Shown piece by piece: positions 5,747-6,117 of a DNA stretch of 6,117 bases; within the stretch, counting starts at the first letter, position 1, and each line of letters begins with the position of its first letter. Origin of the DNA: Bacteroidota bacterium (GTDB taxonomy: Bacteria; Bacteroidota; Ignavibacteria; Ignavibacteriales; Ignavibacteriaceae); contig JAJYIL010000198.1 in assembly GCA_021790055.1 (NCBI GenBank), positions 1 to 6,117 of the forward strand, in the 5' to 3' direction. The notes under the pieces are model-generated. The model had not been told where the DNA came from. It was given only the letters and a program-made list of their open reading frames with translations, and ran no database searches. Position numbers and translations under genes: made by a program.

Positions 5747-6117
5747 AAATCGGAGTAATGGCTCCATTGCCTAATAGAACCGAAATAACATTCTTCGCAG
5801 CCAGCAATGCCATATTAGTCCTGGCTTCCTCTGTTGCGCTACCGATATGGGGGAGAACAATAACATTATTCAATTTTAACAAATCCGGATTAACAGCAGG
5901 CTCATTTTCAAATACATCCAAACCGGCGCAATATATTTTTTTCTGCTTCAACAACTTGATCAATTCTTTTTCGTCGATTACTTCGCCGCGGGAAGTATTT
6001 ATTAGAACTGCCGTCTTCTTCAGCATGCTCAATCTTTCTTTATTCATAATGTGGAAAGTTTCTTTTTTTAATGGAAGATGGATTGAAAAGAAATCAGAAG
6101 CTTTTAAAAGTAAGTTT
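5745..6117 (-). CDS. D-2-hydroxyacid dehydrogenase, glyoxylate/hydroxypyruvate reductase type (N-terminus beyond window)
   Basis: Only the last 123 residues are in the window; the frame is open through position 6117, so the ATG at 6047 is internal. The visible part is the C-terminal half of the NAD(P)-binding domain: L-L-K-A-S-D-F-F-S-I-H-L-P-L, then T-A-V-L-I-N-T-S-R-G with the substrate-binding Arg, D-V-F-E-N-E-P with the catalytic Glu, and L-P-H-I-G-S-A-T with the catalytic His. The R-E-H set is complete. The G-S-A-T ending matches glyoxylate/hydroxypyruvate reductases rather than SerA, which has G-G-S-T, so reduction of glyoxylate or hydroxypyruvate is the best guess. Cofactor choice cannot be told because the Rossmann glycine loop lies outside. 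The gene ends normally without an ACT domain. It points the same way as the alanine dehydrogenase but is separated by 119 bases and a terminator-like repeat, so it is probably its own unit. Confidence 0.92.
   Translation of the reverse strand, partial: NLLLKASDFFSIHLPLKKETFHIMNKERLSMLKKTAVLINTSRGEVIDEKELIKLLKQKKIYCAGLDVFENEPAVNPDLLKLNNVIVLPHIGSATEEARTNMALLAAKNVISVLLGNGAITPI

Noticed and set aside
5745..6047. A 100-residue protein starting at ATG 6047
   Set aside because: The frame continues upstream with the conserved L-L-K-A-S-D-F-F-S-I-H-L-P-L segment of the dehydrogenase, so the ATG is internal.
1..6117. CRISPR array or other tandem repeat system
   Set aside because: No regularly spaced repeats were seen; only short isolated repeats are present.

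Overview
The window looks like a low-GC bacterial chromosome of the Bacteroidota/Ignavibacteria type. This is a moderate-confidence inference. It rests on the AT-rich spacers, the general lack of Shine-Dalgarno motifs ahead of the housekeeping genes, and an alanine dehydrogenase whose K-V-S-P active-site variant and Y-R-K-L-R-I-F tail recall Bacteroidota homologues. Two kinds of DNA meet at about position 1840.

Left part (1 to about 1839): the end of an integrated genetic element. It holds the truncated start of an unknown two-helix membrane protein (minus strand), about 300 bases of AT-rich DNA with no convincing gene, and a complete tyrosine recombinase (minus strand). Just beyond the recombinase start lies the 3' part of a tRNA-Val(TAC) gene on the plus strand. 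It has the anticodon arm, T arm and 3' acceptor strand but no D arm and no 5' acceptor strand. This is the usual footprint of integration into a tRNA gene. The remnant is one attachment site, and the intact tRNA with the other attachment site should lie to the left, outside the window.

Right part (about 1840 to 6117): ordinary chromosome. A 265-base spacer carries a good -10 element (TATAATTTTG) and leads into a small GTG-started single-helix membrane protein on the plus strand. Facing it is a minus-strand run of three genes: alanine dehydrogenase, an acetyl-CoA hydrolase/transferase-family CoA-transferase, and a PPP-type metallophosphatase. Gaps of 54 and 22 bases make a shared transcript plausible. 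Upstream, and probably a separate unit, is the C-terminal part of a D-2-hydroxyacid dehydrogenase of the glyoxylate/hydroxypyruvate reductase type, cut by the window end and followed by a nested inverted repeat with a T-run.

Together the enzymes suggest central carbon and amino-acid metabolism: interconversion of alanine and pyruvate, exchange of CoA between acids, and reduction of 2-keto acids. No clearly new defence or other system is visible. The most useful points are the tRNA-borne element boundary, the uncharacterised cargo membrane protein that continues off the left edge, and the missing Lys of the K-V-K-E-P motif in the alanine dehydrogenase.
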